Assembly (NCBI RefSeq): GCF_014174355.1
Contig: NZ_JABEQF010000014.1
Span: 26,449 to 90,448 of the forward strand
From: Gluconacetobacter azotocaptans
GTDB lineage: Bacteria > Pseudomonadota > Alphaproteobacteria > Acetobacterales > Acetobacteraceae
DNA: 64,000 nt
Direction: 5' to 3'
The position numbers and the translations under genes are program-made. Position 1 is the first letter of the stretch, and each line of letters opens with the position of its first letter. Below the pieces are notes generated by a model. It saw only the letters and a list, made by a program, of their open reading frames with translations. It was not told the origin of the DNA and made no database searches. Positions 1 through 7,611 of the stretch are shown piece by piece.

Positions 1-1087
1 TCATGCCCACGGTCGAGATTTCCGGCACGGAATAGATGCCGTAGGGGAAGAATTCGGGCGCGGGCGGCACGTGCTGCTGGAAGGCGTGGCACGCCGCGAT
101 GCGCCCCTGCTCCAGCGAGGTCGAGGCCAGCGAGGGAAAGCCGATCACGTCGCCGGTCGCGTAAATATGGGGGACGGCGGTCTGGAAGGTCTTCGGATCG
201 ACCTTCAGCCGGCCGCGCGTGTCGGCCTGCAGCCCGCAGGCCGCGAGGTTGAGCTGGTCGGTCGCGCCCGCGCGGCCGCCGGTATACAGCAGCATGTCCG
301 CGCGCACGCGCTGCCCGCCTTCCAGCATCGCCACCGGCTGCCCGGATTCGATCCGGATGGCCTCCAGACGCGTGCCCAGGCGGAAATTCATCCCATGGTC
401 GCGCAACTGGTGCATGAAGCCGGCGATCACTTCGCGATCGACGAAATCGAGGATGCTGTCGCGGGATTCGATGAGGGTCACCCGCACGTCCAGCGCGCTG
501 AAGATGGTGGCGTATTCGATGCCGATGACCCCGCCGCCCACCACCGTCAGCGCGCGCGGCAGCCGGTCGAGGCTGATGATGCCGTCGCTGTCCAGCACGA
601 TGCTGTCGTCGAAGGGCACATGCGCCGGCCGGTGGGGCCGCGTCCCCACCGCGATGACGACCTTGTCGGCCGAGACCGTGCGGGTGTCGCCGGCCGGGGT
701 CAGGATGCCGATGCGATGCCCGTCCACGAAATGGGCCAGCCCGCGCTGCACGGCCACCCCGTTGCGCGAGAACTGGTGGTCCAGCACATCGACCTCGTAA
801 TCCAGCGTCTTGGCCAGGCGGGCGCGCAGGTCGTCGGCGTCGATGTCGGTCTTGACCCGATAGGCCATGCCGTAGAAGCCACGCTCGCGCCAGCCGGTCA
901 GGTTGAGCACGGTTTCGCGCAGGGTTTTCGACGGGATGGTGCCGCTATGGACCGAGACCCCGCCGACACGCGCCTGCCGGTCGATCACCAGCACCGAACG
1001 CCCGAATTTGGCGGCCTGAATCGCGGCGCGCCGGCCCGAGGGGCCACTGCCGATGACGACGAGATCGTACGCGTGGGGGTCTGCCAT
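1..1087 (-). CDS. sthA: Soluble (Si-specific) NAD(P)+ transhydrogenase, C-terminus cut by window edge
   Basis: This flavoprotein interconverts NADPH and NADH in the cytosol. The N-terminus reads MADPHAYDLVVIGSGPSG, a dinucleotide-binding FAD site. It is followed by SGTIPSKTLRE, where the pyridine nucleotide-disulphide oxidoreductase CxxxxC redox pair is replaced; loss of that dithiol separates SthA from lipoamide dehydrogenase and mercuric reductase. A second nucleotide site, VVGGGVIGIEYA, lies near residue 180, and YATGDVIGFPSLAS near residue 310 binds the FAD tail. About 362 residues are present, so roughly 100 C-terminal residues (the dimerisation domain) lie outside the window. The start is the ATG at 1085-1087. 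Other disulphide-oxidoreductase relatives are possible but the missing cysteines argue for SthA. Confidence 0.9.
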   Translation of the reverse strand, partial: MADPHAYDLVVIGSGPSGRRAAIQAAKFGRSVLVIDRQARVGGVSVHSGTIPSKTLRETVLNLTGWRERGFYGMAYRVKTDIDADDLRARLAKTLDYEVDVLDHQFSRNGVAVQRGLAHFVDGHRIGILTPAGDTRTVSADKVVIAVGTRPHRPAHVPFDDSIVLDSDGIISLDRLPRALTVVGGGVIGIEYATIFSALDVRVTLIESRDSILDFVDREVIAGFMHQLRDHGMNFRLGTRLEAIRIESGQPVAMLEGGQRVRADMLLYTGGRAGATDQLNLAACGLQADTRGRLKVDPKTFQTAVPHIYATGDVIGFPSLASTSLEQGRIAACHAFQQHVPPAPEFFPYGIYSVPEISTVGM

Positions 1088-1191
1088 GCACGCCTCCTGC
1101 CCGCTGTGGCCCGCCTGTCAGGCGGGCGCGGTCTGCAGGGCAACGCGCGTATGCGTCACGGGGCGGCAGGGGGCGGGCGGTTATATGGGAA

Positions 1192-1313
1192 AAGGAAGGT
1201 CGGGCGCTGCCCGAACCCGGCAAGGGCTTCGGCCCTTGCATCCCATTCGTTGACCTATGATCGGGGTCCAAGGCCTCAGGCCCTGGTGGGTTCGGGCAAG
1301 GCCCGACCTTCCT
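1192..1313. repeat. Intergenic multi-hairpin repeat, copy R1
   Basis: This copy lies between the MFS gene end and the sthA start. The outer arms AAGGTCGGGC (1196-1205) and GCCCGACCTT (1301-1310) are perfectly complementary. Inside are smaller stems, GTCGGGC/GCCCGAAC and CAAGGGC/GCCCTTG. The same modules recur at about eleven other places in the window. It could terminate transcription of the upstream leftward gene, which is inference. Confidence 0.8.
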
Positions 1314-1339
1314 CGGCCCGGATCTGGAGGAGTGCGGGA

Positions 1340-2527
1340 TCAGGTCGTCCGTTTTTCGGCGATGCGGATGTCGCCCACGGTCACCACCCAGATCGCGAAG
1401 CCGGTGGCGGCCAAGCCGCAGCCGACCCAGCCGACGGACGTCCAGCCCCAGCCGGCCGCGATGGCCAGGCCGCCCAGCCACGGGCCAAGGGCGTTGGCGA
1501 TGTTGAAGGCGCTCTGGTTCAGGGCGGCGGCCAGGGCCTCGGCCCCGGTGGCGATGTCCAGCAGGCGCGACTGGATCACCGTGGCCAGCCCGCCGCCGCA
1601 GCCGATCATGAAAAGGACCGGCAGCAGCGTGCGCATGTCGTGCGCCGACCCGGAAAACGCCGCCAGCGCCGCCACATTCAGCAGCAGCGTGCCGCCGATG
1701 GTGGGCATCATGCGGCGGTCGGCGGCCCAGGCGCAGGCCACGGTGCCGACCGTCAGCCCCGCGCCGAACACCGCCAGCGCCACGGGCAGCAGGGCCGGCG
1801 GGGCGTGGGTGACCGCCGCCATGACCGAGGCCAGGTAGGTATAGACGCAGAAGATGCCGCCGAACCCGATGGCCCCGATGGCCAGCGTCAGCCAGACCTG
1901 CCGCATGCCCAGCGCGCGCAGCTCGGTCATCGCGCTGGCGTCGGGGCGCGGGGTGTCGGCGGGCGCCAGCGCCAGGATCAGCAGCGCCGTGGCCAGGGCG
2001 ATGGCCGCGATCAGGCAGAAGGCCCATCGCCACCCCACAAGCTGCCCGATGCCGTTTGCCAGCGGTACCCCGCCGATGGTGGCCAGCGTCAGGCCCAGCA
2101 CCACCCGCGCCACGGCCTGCGCGCGGCGGTTGGGCGGCACCAGCCCGGAGGCGACCAGCCCGGCAATGCCGAAATAGGCGCCGTGCGGCAGGCCGCTGAG
2201 AAAGCGGAAGGCCAGCAGCGCACCATAGGTCGGGGCGACCGCGCTGAGGCCGTTGCCCAGCATGTAGAACAGCATCATGCCGATCAGCATGATCTTCCGG
2301 CTGATCCGCGCGCTGAACAGGGCGATCAGCGGCGCGCCCACGCAGACGCCGGCGGCATAGGCGACGATGGCATGTCCCGCCTCGGGCACCGAGACGCCAA
2401 GGCTGGCGGCCATCATGGGCACCAGGCTCATGGCCGCGAATTCCGCCGTGCCGATCGCGAAGCCGCCCAGGGCCAGGGCGAAGAAGATCCATCCCGTGTG
2501 GCGGGCGGTGTGGGGGTGTCGGGTCAT
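1340..2527 (-). CDS. MFS transporter, DHA1 (drug:H+ antiporter-1 / AraJ-like) family
   Basis: A 395-residue inner-membrane protein with about 12 hydrophobic segments. It opens MTRHPHTARHTGWIFFAL, followed by GGFAIGTAEFAAMSLVPMM, the TM1 signature of the arabinose-efflux/sugar-efflux subgroup. Segments such as FRFLSGLPHGAYFG are characteristic of the family. It probably exports a small molecule by proton antiport, but the substrate cannot be read from sequence. I chose the ATG at 2525-2527. The open frame runs further upstream, but there it covers the oppositely phased intergenic region and the HPF gene and has no membrane character. It sits downstream of the HPF-like gene with a gap of about 110 bp. 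Confidence 0.85.
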   Translation of the reverse strand: MTRHPHTARHTGWIFFALALGGFAIGTAEFAAMSLVPMMAASLGVSVPEAGHAIVAYAAGVCVGAPLIALFSARISRKIMLIGMMLFYMLGNGLSAVAPTYGALLAFRFLSGLPHGAYFGIAGLVASGLVPPNRRAQAVARVVLGLTLATIGGVPLANGIGQLVGWRWAFCLIAAIALATALLILALAPADTPRPDASAMTELRALGMRQVWLTLAIGAIGFGGIFCVYTYLASVMAAVTHAPPALLPVALAVFGAGLTVGTVACAWAADRRMMPTIGGTLLLNVAALAAFSGSAHDMRTLLPVLFMIGCGGGLATVIQSRLLDIATGAEALAAALNQSAFNIANALGPWLGGLAIAAGWGWTSVGWVGCGLAATGFAIWVVTVGDIRIAEKRTT

Positions 2528-2636
2528 GCGGGGTCCGTCCTGGATGCGTCGTCCGTCGATTGCGGGCGGACAACGCATAGAACGGATCGCCACCGGGCCG
2601 AAGAGCCGATCGCGCCCGTCCGGACGGAGACGGGCC

Positions 2637-3206
2637 TCAACTGGCGGGATAAGGCGTATCGAGCAGATAGACCATGCCGGCGCGCAGGCCGTCCGAATCC
2701 TCGGCGGGGGCCAGGCGCACCTTGCTGCCCACCCGCAGGCGGTCGAAGGCGTCGCCGGCGACGCTGGTGCGGTCGAAGGCGATGTCCTGCCCGTCGTCGG
2801 TCGCGATGACGCCGCTGCCGGCCGCCGCGTCCAGCAGGGTGATCCGCCCGCGGGCCAGCGGGGACGGGCGGAGCGCCGCGCGGTCGCCGCGCGTGCGCAC
2901 ATGGTCCTCGACCCGGCGGACGGCGGCGTCGAAGGCATCGCGCACCGTCACGTAGGGGTCGGCATGCGCCGGGTCGCGCGGGTTGTCGTGCGAGACCACG
3001 ATAGGGCCGCCGGGGGCGAAGATCTCGATGGTCGCCGTATACAGAAACCCCCGCTGCTGGTGGCGGTGCAGGGCGGCGATCGTGACGTGGCAGCCCATGA
3101 TGTCGTCCTCGAACCGGTCGAGGCGCGCGGCGCGGTCGCGGATGCGGGCCTCCAGCGCGGGCGAGGGCTCCAGGCCCTTGAAGGTGATTTGCAGGGGAAC
3201 GATCAT
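2637..3206 (-). CDS. HPF/RaiA-family ribosome-associated protein with C-terminal cold-shock-like domain
   Basis: The 189-residue protein has two parts. Residues 1 to about 115 (MIVPLQITFKGLEPSPALEA...) match the ribosome hibernation factor fold that binds the 30S decoding groove. Residues from about 125 on (RGRITLLDAAAGSGVIATDD ... VGSKVRLAPAEDSDGLRA) resemble a cold-shock/S1-like OB fold, with the GxG-I-x-x-D-D-G-x-D-I-x-F pattern of CspA-type proteins. The usual long-form HPF C-terminal dimerisation domain is absent. It likely acts on ribosomes under stress. The start is the ATG at 3204-3206, because residues encoded upstream are arginine-rich noise. It stands alone. Confidence 0.75.
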   Translation of the reverse strand: MIVPLQITFKGLEPSPALEARIRDRAARLDRFEDDIMGCHVTIAALHRHQQRGFLYTATIEIFAPGGPIVVSHDNPRDPAHADPYVTVRDAFDAAVRRVEDHVRTRGDRAALRPSPLARGRITLLDAAAGSGVIATDDGQDIAFDRTSVAGDAFDRLRVGSKVRLAPAEDSDGLRAGMVYLLDTPYPAS

Positions 3207-3461
3207 GGGCCTTGTCCTCGTGGTTCGAGGCGCGCCCGATGGGCAACACGGGCGGTGCCGTTCCATGGAAACGTGGGGGCGGCCACGCGGTTCCGGCCCC
3301 GTGGTTGCGGCCGGGCGGCAGGCGGGGCATGACGCGAGAGTATGGCCTGCCTGACAAAAAAGCTTCTTACCGCAAGGCCGGTTCGTGCGTTACACTATGA
3401 CACGGATCCGGCCGCACGCACGGTGCGTGGGTGTTGGACGATCCGGAACCGGAGACAGACG

Positions 3462-3662
3462 ATGCCGGCACAAACCATCAAGAGGGACGGCCCGCCCGAC
3501 GCGCCGCCCCGGGCCATCGTCTCCGCCCCGACCGAGCCGACGCCCCCCGTGTCGTCCGCCCTGTCGACCGCCGAGGCCGAACGTCGCGACCCCGCCACCC
3601 GTACCCCGGCCCAGATTCACGCCGCCCATCGCGCGCGCCTGCGCCGCGTGCGCCGACGCTGA
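3462..3662 (+). CDS. Small hypothetical protein (66 aa)
   Basis: A short reading frame begins MPAQTIKRDGPPDAPPRA and ends in an arginine-rich tail, RARLRRVRRR. A GGAGACAG purine-rich stretch lies just upstream of the ATG. The protein is proline- and alanine-rich, so probably disordered, with a basic C-terminus that could bind nucleic acid (inference). No family is recognised. It sits alone between the HPF-like gene and the VOC gene. In GC-rich DNA short frames arise by chance, so confidence is modest. Confidence 0.4.
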   Translation: MPAQTIKRDGPPDAPPRAIVSAPTEPTPPVSSALSTAEAERRDPATRTPAQIHAAHRARLRRVRRR

Positions 3663-3698
3663 CGCGCGGGACGGCCCTTCTGGTTTTCACGCCAAGGG

Positions 3699-4079
3699 TC
3701 AGGTGATGTCGCCCGGGATGCGGCAGATGGCCTCGATATTATGGCCGTCGGGGTCGAGGATGTAGGCGGCATAATAATCCGGCCCATAGGCGGGGCGCAG
3801 GCCGGGCGAGCCGTGGTCGCGCGCGCCCGCCGCCAGCGCGGACAGGTGGAAATCCTGCACCATCGCCTGGCTGTCGGCCGTGAAGGCGACATGGGTGCGG
3901 CCCACCGGGGCGTCCTGCAGGGTCAGCCAGAAGAACGGCGCGTCGCCTTCCAGCCCGTAGCCGGCATAGGATGTCTCGTCGCCCGCCGTGCAGGCCAGGC
4001 CCAGCGGCGCCAGCACCCGGTCGTAGAAGGCGCGGGCGCGTGGAATGTGTGTCACCGCGATCGAGACATGGTCGATCAT
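3699..4079 (-). CDS. VOC-superfamily protein (glyoxalase/bleomycin-resistance/dioxygenase fold)
   Basis: A 126-residue single-domain protein. It opens MIDHVSIAVTHIPRARAFYD, the classic first beta-alpha of the VOC fold with the metal-ligand His at residue 4, and ends with YAAYILDPDGHNIEAICR, the typical D-P-D-G-x-x-x-E motif with the ligand glutamate. VTF-like HVAF (about residue 70) supplies another ligand position. Members bind a divalent metal and act in detoxification or ring cleavage, but the substrate is unknown here. Length is normal for a one-domain, homodimeric VOC protein. Confidence 0.85.
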   Translation of the reverse strand: MIDHVSIAVTHIPRARAFYDRVLAPLGLACTAGDETSYAGYGLEGDAPFFWLTLQDAPVGRTHVAFTADSQAMVQDFHLSALAAGARDHGSPGLRPAYGPDYYAAYILDPDGHNIEAICRIPGDIT

Positions 4080-4227
4080 GACCGGCCCCCGTGTCGTCCG
4101 GCCCGGCTGTCATCCGGCCTGGGTCGGTGCAATGCAAGGCGGAAATGATGGCACGGCGGCGCGCGGGCCGGCGATCACGCCTGTGCGACGGCGAGGGTTC
4201 GTGATCGGGCCCGGCGTGCATTTGGCG

Positions 4228-4252
4228 TGTATTTTCAAGCAGGCTTTCAGCG
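4228..4252. repeat. Solo, degenerate MITE-like terminal sequence
   Basis: The stretch ATTTTCAAGCAGGCTTTCAG differs at only a few positions from the right end of the 162-bp MITE at 37379-37540. Only one end is found here. It abuts the 3' end of the YqaE-like gene. It may be a decayed insertion, which is inference from similarity. Confidence 0.4.
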
Positions 4253-4483
4253 TTCTTGCAGGCTGCGGGCCAACCGGTCGGCGCGGCGGTCGGCCGCGCG
4301 GGCGTTGATCACGGCGAAGGCGTGGGCGACGCCGATGGCCCACAGCAGCAGGCCGGGCACCAGCATGAAGAACAGCCCGAACAGCGAGGCGAACCAGACC
4401 AGCCCGTTCAGCACCGCCTGGAACGGACGACCTGCCAGCAGCAGCCCCAGGGGCGAGCAGAACAGGCTGATGAAATAGAGCAT
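4247..4483 (-). CDS. Small YqaE/Pmp3-like membrane protein
   Basis: This 78-residue protein begins MLYFISLFCSPLGLLLAG and has two hydrophobic segments (about residues 2-17 and 24-52). They are separated by a short polar turn and followed by PGLLLWAIGVAHAFAVIN and a basic tail, ADRRADRLARSLQER. The layout, with an early SPLG, a central hydrophobic helix and PG-LLxAIGVxHA-x-x-VI, resembles YqaE/Pmp3 (UPF0057) stress-induced membrane peptides, although it is longer. Upstream is a purine stretch GAGGACC ahead of the ATG at 4481-4483. The function is unknown; membrane-potential stress has been linked to Pmp3. Confidence 0.6.
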   Translation of the reverse strand: MLYFISLFCSPLGLLLAGRPFQAVLNGLVWFASLFGLFFMLVPGLLLWAIGVAHAFAVINARAADRRADRLARSLQER

Positions 4484-4503
4484 TGGGGCAGGTCCTCTTG
4501 GAA

Positions 4504-4590
4504 GCGGGGGGCCGGCCTCGGGGCGCTGCCCTGAAACCCGCCAAAAGCCATCGGCCTTTGGACACCAATCTGTTGATCGGGGGGCGGGGG
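4504..4590. repeat. Intergenic multi-hairpin repeat, copy R2 (degenerate, inverted)
   Basis: The modules GGCGCTGCCCTGAAACCCGC and AAAGCCATCGGCCTTTGG match the right half of the family in reverse orientation, with several mismatches in the stems. It forms the left border of the cytochrome c remnant, while copy R3 forms the right border. Confidence 0.6.
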
Positions 4591-4599
4591 TCAAGGGGC

Positions 4600-4809
4600 C
4601 GAGGCTTGCCACGGCGCCACTGGCCGACCTCTTCACCTATATCCGGCGGGCCATGCCACAGATGGCGCTGGGCACGCTGTCCCCCCGACGACACGGTATC
4701 GCTGGTCGCCTTCCTGCTGCGGCAAAACGGAACGGCGCCCGGCAAGACACCGCTTGTCGCCAACCCCGCGGGTGCTGACACGAGTGGTCTTTCCCTTTGC
4801 TGGCAGTGA
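4600..4809 (+). pseudogene. Remnant of a c-type cytochrome (C-terminal end only), frameshifted
   Basis: In one frame the DNA encodes ATAPLADLFTYIRRAMPQMA then LGTLS. After a run of six C (4681-4686) the sense continues in another frame as PDDTVSLVAFLLRQNG, followed by a short tail and a stop at 4807-4809. This matches the distal part of a class I cytochrome c domain: the MP-x-M axial-ligand methionine region and the final helix with LVAFLLRQNG. It is of the type attached to PQQ-dependent alcohol or sugar dehydrogenases. The haem-binding CxxCH and everything upstream are missing, so this is a genuine fragment and not merely a frameshift. It lies between two copies of the intergenic repeat. Confidence 0.75.
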
Positions 4810-4818
4810 GGCACCCTA

Positions 4819-4923
4819 AGTTCGGGCGCTGCCCGAACCCGGCAAGGGCCGAGGCCCTTGCATCCCATTCGTTTTATGAAGTCCTGGGTTTCCAAAGGGA
4901 TGGTCCTTGGATGGGTTAAGGGA
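4819..4923. repeat. Intergenic multi-hairpin repeat, copy R3
   Basis: The left half TTCGGGCGCTGCCCGAACCC and CAAGGGCCGAGGCCCTTG is well conserved. The right half GGTTTCCAAAGGGATGGTCC is degraded. This copy forms the right border of the cytochrome c remnant. Confidence 0.75.
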
Positions 4924-5230
4924 ACATCCTTTCTTTGGCGATTATACCGTTGCAAACATGGCTGCAATGGCCGGGTAAACGGAAGGGCCCGCTTTAGGGC
5001 CCCAAACCGAGAGAAGCAGTCTTTCACGCTGCTGCGGATTATTGACGACGATGCAGTTCTGGCGGGTAATCAAATGATCCGCTGTTGCGCAACATTACAG
5101 AATAGCGCATTGAGAATGCATCCCCCGCCCAGATGACGGAATTTGACATTCCCGCCAGTATCGTCAGCATTCATTCCTCGTTATCCTTCATCTCGCCGCA
5201 GTCGCAGATTGGATCAAGATCTAACGGGGC

Positions 5231-6094
5231 CTAGTCAGGGTAGGATGCTTCCATTTCCCGCCATATACCTTCTACCTGCAAGGCCGCTTTTAAGTTTTTG
5301 CGAACGTCTGAGAGAACTGGTGGATATATAATTCCAAGCTTTGACCCTACCACACTTTTGTAATCAGATTTTTGAATGGCAATAACTTTATCGATCATTT
5401 GGACAGAAACTTCGAGAAACTGAAAGCTGTTCCCGATCTCAACCCTCGATATTGAGGTTTGTGTTTTAATATCGATATGAAGTTCTTCGAGACTACGACC
5501 TTTTTTTGTCGCTGGGACTGTCGCGGCGTCGATGAGTTTGTTTCGTTCGCGAAGGATGATGCGGAGGTCTCGTGCGAATGACTCTATCCAACCACACCCT
5601 TTTACCAAGTCGGCATGCTTATTAAGCAAAAACGAAAGATCGCTGAATGCGTCAATGGCAACTAGATGTGGTTCTGGAACCCGGCGAAATGCGTCTGGGA
5701 GGAATTTCTGTATATTCTTGTGAAGTTCGGATTGGAGATTTGATTGCTTCGCAGCGGATTCAAAAATGTCGAGAGCACCTCGGCTCGCCATATAATGAGG
5801 GAGAACTTGCTGCATCACGGTGTGGATTGCGGACTCAAGATTGAAGGTCAAAGCCACAAACGTCGCTCCAATCTGTGCAAGTTCATCCTCCCGCCGCTTG
5901 CGATCCTCCTTGCGTTTGTCACGACGGGTCCTGAGGCAGTCCTGTAATTGCGCCGCGCCGAAGCCGAGTAAAGCTCCAATTGCCGTTGGAATGCCAGTAT
6001 GCCAGTCCCATCCATTCGAGTGCTTCGCAATCTGGTTTAGGGACGAGATGATAGCGTCTAGTTGACTACTCGAAATCTCTAGTGATGTCGGCAT
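5231..6094 (-). CDS. Orphan membrane-anchored coiled-coil protein, function unknown
   Basis: The 287-residue protein begins MPTSLEISSSQLDAIISSLN. It has one likely membrane segment (about residues 34-52, TAIGALLGFGAAQLQ), then a strongly charged stretch rich in R, K, D and E (residues 55-75) predicted to be helical or coiled coil. A long, mostly helical cytosolic part follows. No enzyme motif is recognised. Base composition and codon choice are visibly more AT-rich than neighbouring genes, with AAA, ATT and TTG codons frequent. It is bordered on the upstream side by about 510 bp of gene-free AT-richer DNA. These point to acquisition by transfer. Single-gene defence proteins can look like this, but nothing here proves such a role. 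Confidence 0.7.
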   Translation of the reverse strand: MPTSLEISSSQLDAIISSLNQIAKHSNGWDWHTGIPTAIGALLGFGAAQLQDCLRTRRDKRKEDRKRREDELAQIGATFVALTFNLESAIHTVMQQVLPHYMASRGALDIFESAAKQSNLQSELHKNIQKFLPDAFRRVPEPHLVAIDAFSDLSFLLNKHADLVKGCGWIESFARDLRIILRERNKLIDAATVPATKKGRSLEELHIDIKTQTSISRVEIGNSFQFLEVSVQMIDKVIAIQKSDYKSVVGSKLGIIYPPVLSDVRKNLKAALQVEGIWREMEASYPD

Positions 6095-6607
6095 CTATTC
6101 ACTCCAATAGGTATTAGGATCTGTTAGATCTGAAGGTTACTCCTATATATGAGGAATGACCGAAAGCAATGCGACGCAGATTTTCACGGACGAAGCCTGG
6201 GCGGTTTTCCACCGTGATGTATCAATCTGAAAATTAGTCGATTTGGTTTGTTTCCTCGCGTGATATGTTCACAGTCCGACAATATTATTTTTTTCAGACT
6301 GCCAAGCCTCAGTAGTCATAGATCGCAACAAAGGCGATTGCCGTCTGTGTGCTACATTCCGTCAAGCAGATAGATGGTGCAGATCGGCGAAGCGGAATTT
6401 TTGCTGTCGGTCAAACTTAGCCGTGGGAGGCCGTACACCTCATGTCCGCTATGCGGAAAGCAATAAAGTGTCTTGTAAGTCCGACATGAGGCGAAGGCGG
6501 ACTGACAGCAATGTTCGGCTGAAAAATTAGGAAAGTGGACGCCTTACCGGGGTTCATGATCTTCTGACCGCATAGACTGCCTTAACGCGGTCGAATATGC
6601 TCGCAAC
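6095..6607. other. Gene-free AT-richer interval
   Basis: No convincing reading frame is seen on either strand. The only structure noticed is a 9-bp inverted repeat, CCTCATGTC (6438-6446) and GACATGAGG (6483-6491), separated by 36 bp. Divergent promoters for the orphan membrane protein and the phosphoesterase presumably lie here. Composition matches the orphan gene to its left, so the two may have arrived together. Confidence 0.5.
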
Positions 6608-7345
6608 ATGAAGATTGCTGTGATAGCCGATGTCCATGGTAACAGCCTGGCTCTTGAAGCCGTGCTGCGCGATATTACAAATGAAAATCCCGACCTGATC
6701 GTCAATCTGGGCGATCTGGTTTCCGGGCCGTTCGACCCTGCCCGTAGTGCCGATCTTCAGATGTCGCTTCCTGCCGTGACGTTAGCTGGCAATCACGAGC
6801 GCCAGTTGCTCACAGGCGGGACAGGCGCCTCCGACACCTTTGCGCGCCCTCGACTGTCGGAAGAACACTGGAAATGGCTCGGATCGCTTCACGGTTCATT
6901 GACGCTGCTGGAAGGCCGGGTATTCGCCTGTCATGGCAGTCCTGCGGGAGGGGACCTGGATTACTTCCTGGAAGATGTCTCGACGGGCCATGCCCGGCTG
7001 GATAGTCCTGACATTATCCGTCGCCGCCTGGTCGGGGCCGGTGACGTTCAACTCGTGTTGTGTGGGCACACCCATATCCCGAGGGTCGTCATGATCGACG
7101 GCATTCTCATCGTTAACCCTGGCAGCGTTGGTATGCCTGCCTATGACGACGATCGACCGGTCGCACATGTCATGGAGGCAGGCAGTCCACACGCGCGATA
7201 TGCTCTGGTAACCCGGTCGCCCGCAGGATGGAATGTCGATCTACGGGCAATTCCCTATGATTTCGAAGCGGCTGCGCAACAAGCTGAGCATGCCGGTCGG
7301 CCCGAAATCGCATTCGGAGTGCGAACAGGTCGAATGCCCCGCTAA
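6608..7345 (+). CDS. Calcineurin-like metallophosphoesterase, YfcE/MJ0936-like
   Basis: The 245-residue enzyme carries the full metallophosphoesterase motif set: MKIAVIADVHGN (D-x-H), LGDLVSGPF (G-D), AGNHERQL (GNH-E/D), HGSPAGG, LCGHTHIPR (GHTH) and NPGSVGMPAYDD. These residues hold two metal ions that hydrolyse phosphodiester or phosphomonoester bonds. The compact form without extra domains resembles YfcE-type cytosolic phosphodiesterases. The natural substrate is unknown. It is a single gene with its own upstream region. The start ATG at 6608 is supported by the immediate DxH motif. Confidence 0.88.
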   Translation: MKIAVIADVHGNSLALEAVLRDITNENPDLIVNLGDLVSGPFDPARSADLQMSLPAVTLAGNHERQLLTGGTGASDTFARPRLSEEHWKWLGSLHGSLTLLEGRVFACHGSPAGGDLDYFLEDVSTGHARLDSPDIIRRRLVGAGDVQLVLCGHTHIPRVVMIDGILIVNPGSVGMPAYDDDRPVAHVMEAGSPHARYALVTRSPAGWNVDLRAIPYDFEAAAQQAEHAGRPEIAFGVRTGRMPR

Positions 7346-7611
7346 ATGGTGCTGAGAGCAGGCGCTTTCCGTGCGACTCGCGACGCACAGCTTAAACGTC
7401 TGAGTTGAGGCGTAACCAGTCGTGGATTGCGGTTTTTGCGAATCAAGTAATGGGCAGATGAGGCGGGTTGGGTCGGGCAGTACAGTTATGGTTCAGGATG
7501 TTATATTTTTGTTCATGATTTGGGGGCTGGCTGGTTCCTGCTATGCCCTGTCTTTCCGAAACGGCAATTCCTGTTAGGCTGCGGGTCACATCGTGCAAGG
7601 AGGTGGGTCGC

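Noticed and set aside
71..2809. 912-codon plus-strand frame over sthA and the MFS gene
   Set aside because: Low-complexity R/G/Q/H-rich product with no motif. The minus strand encodes recognisable proteins over the same bases.
6438..6491. 9-bp inverted repeat with a 36-bp loop as a terminator or mobile-element end
   Set aside because: Arms are short, there is no T-run, and no target duplication was seen.
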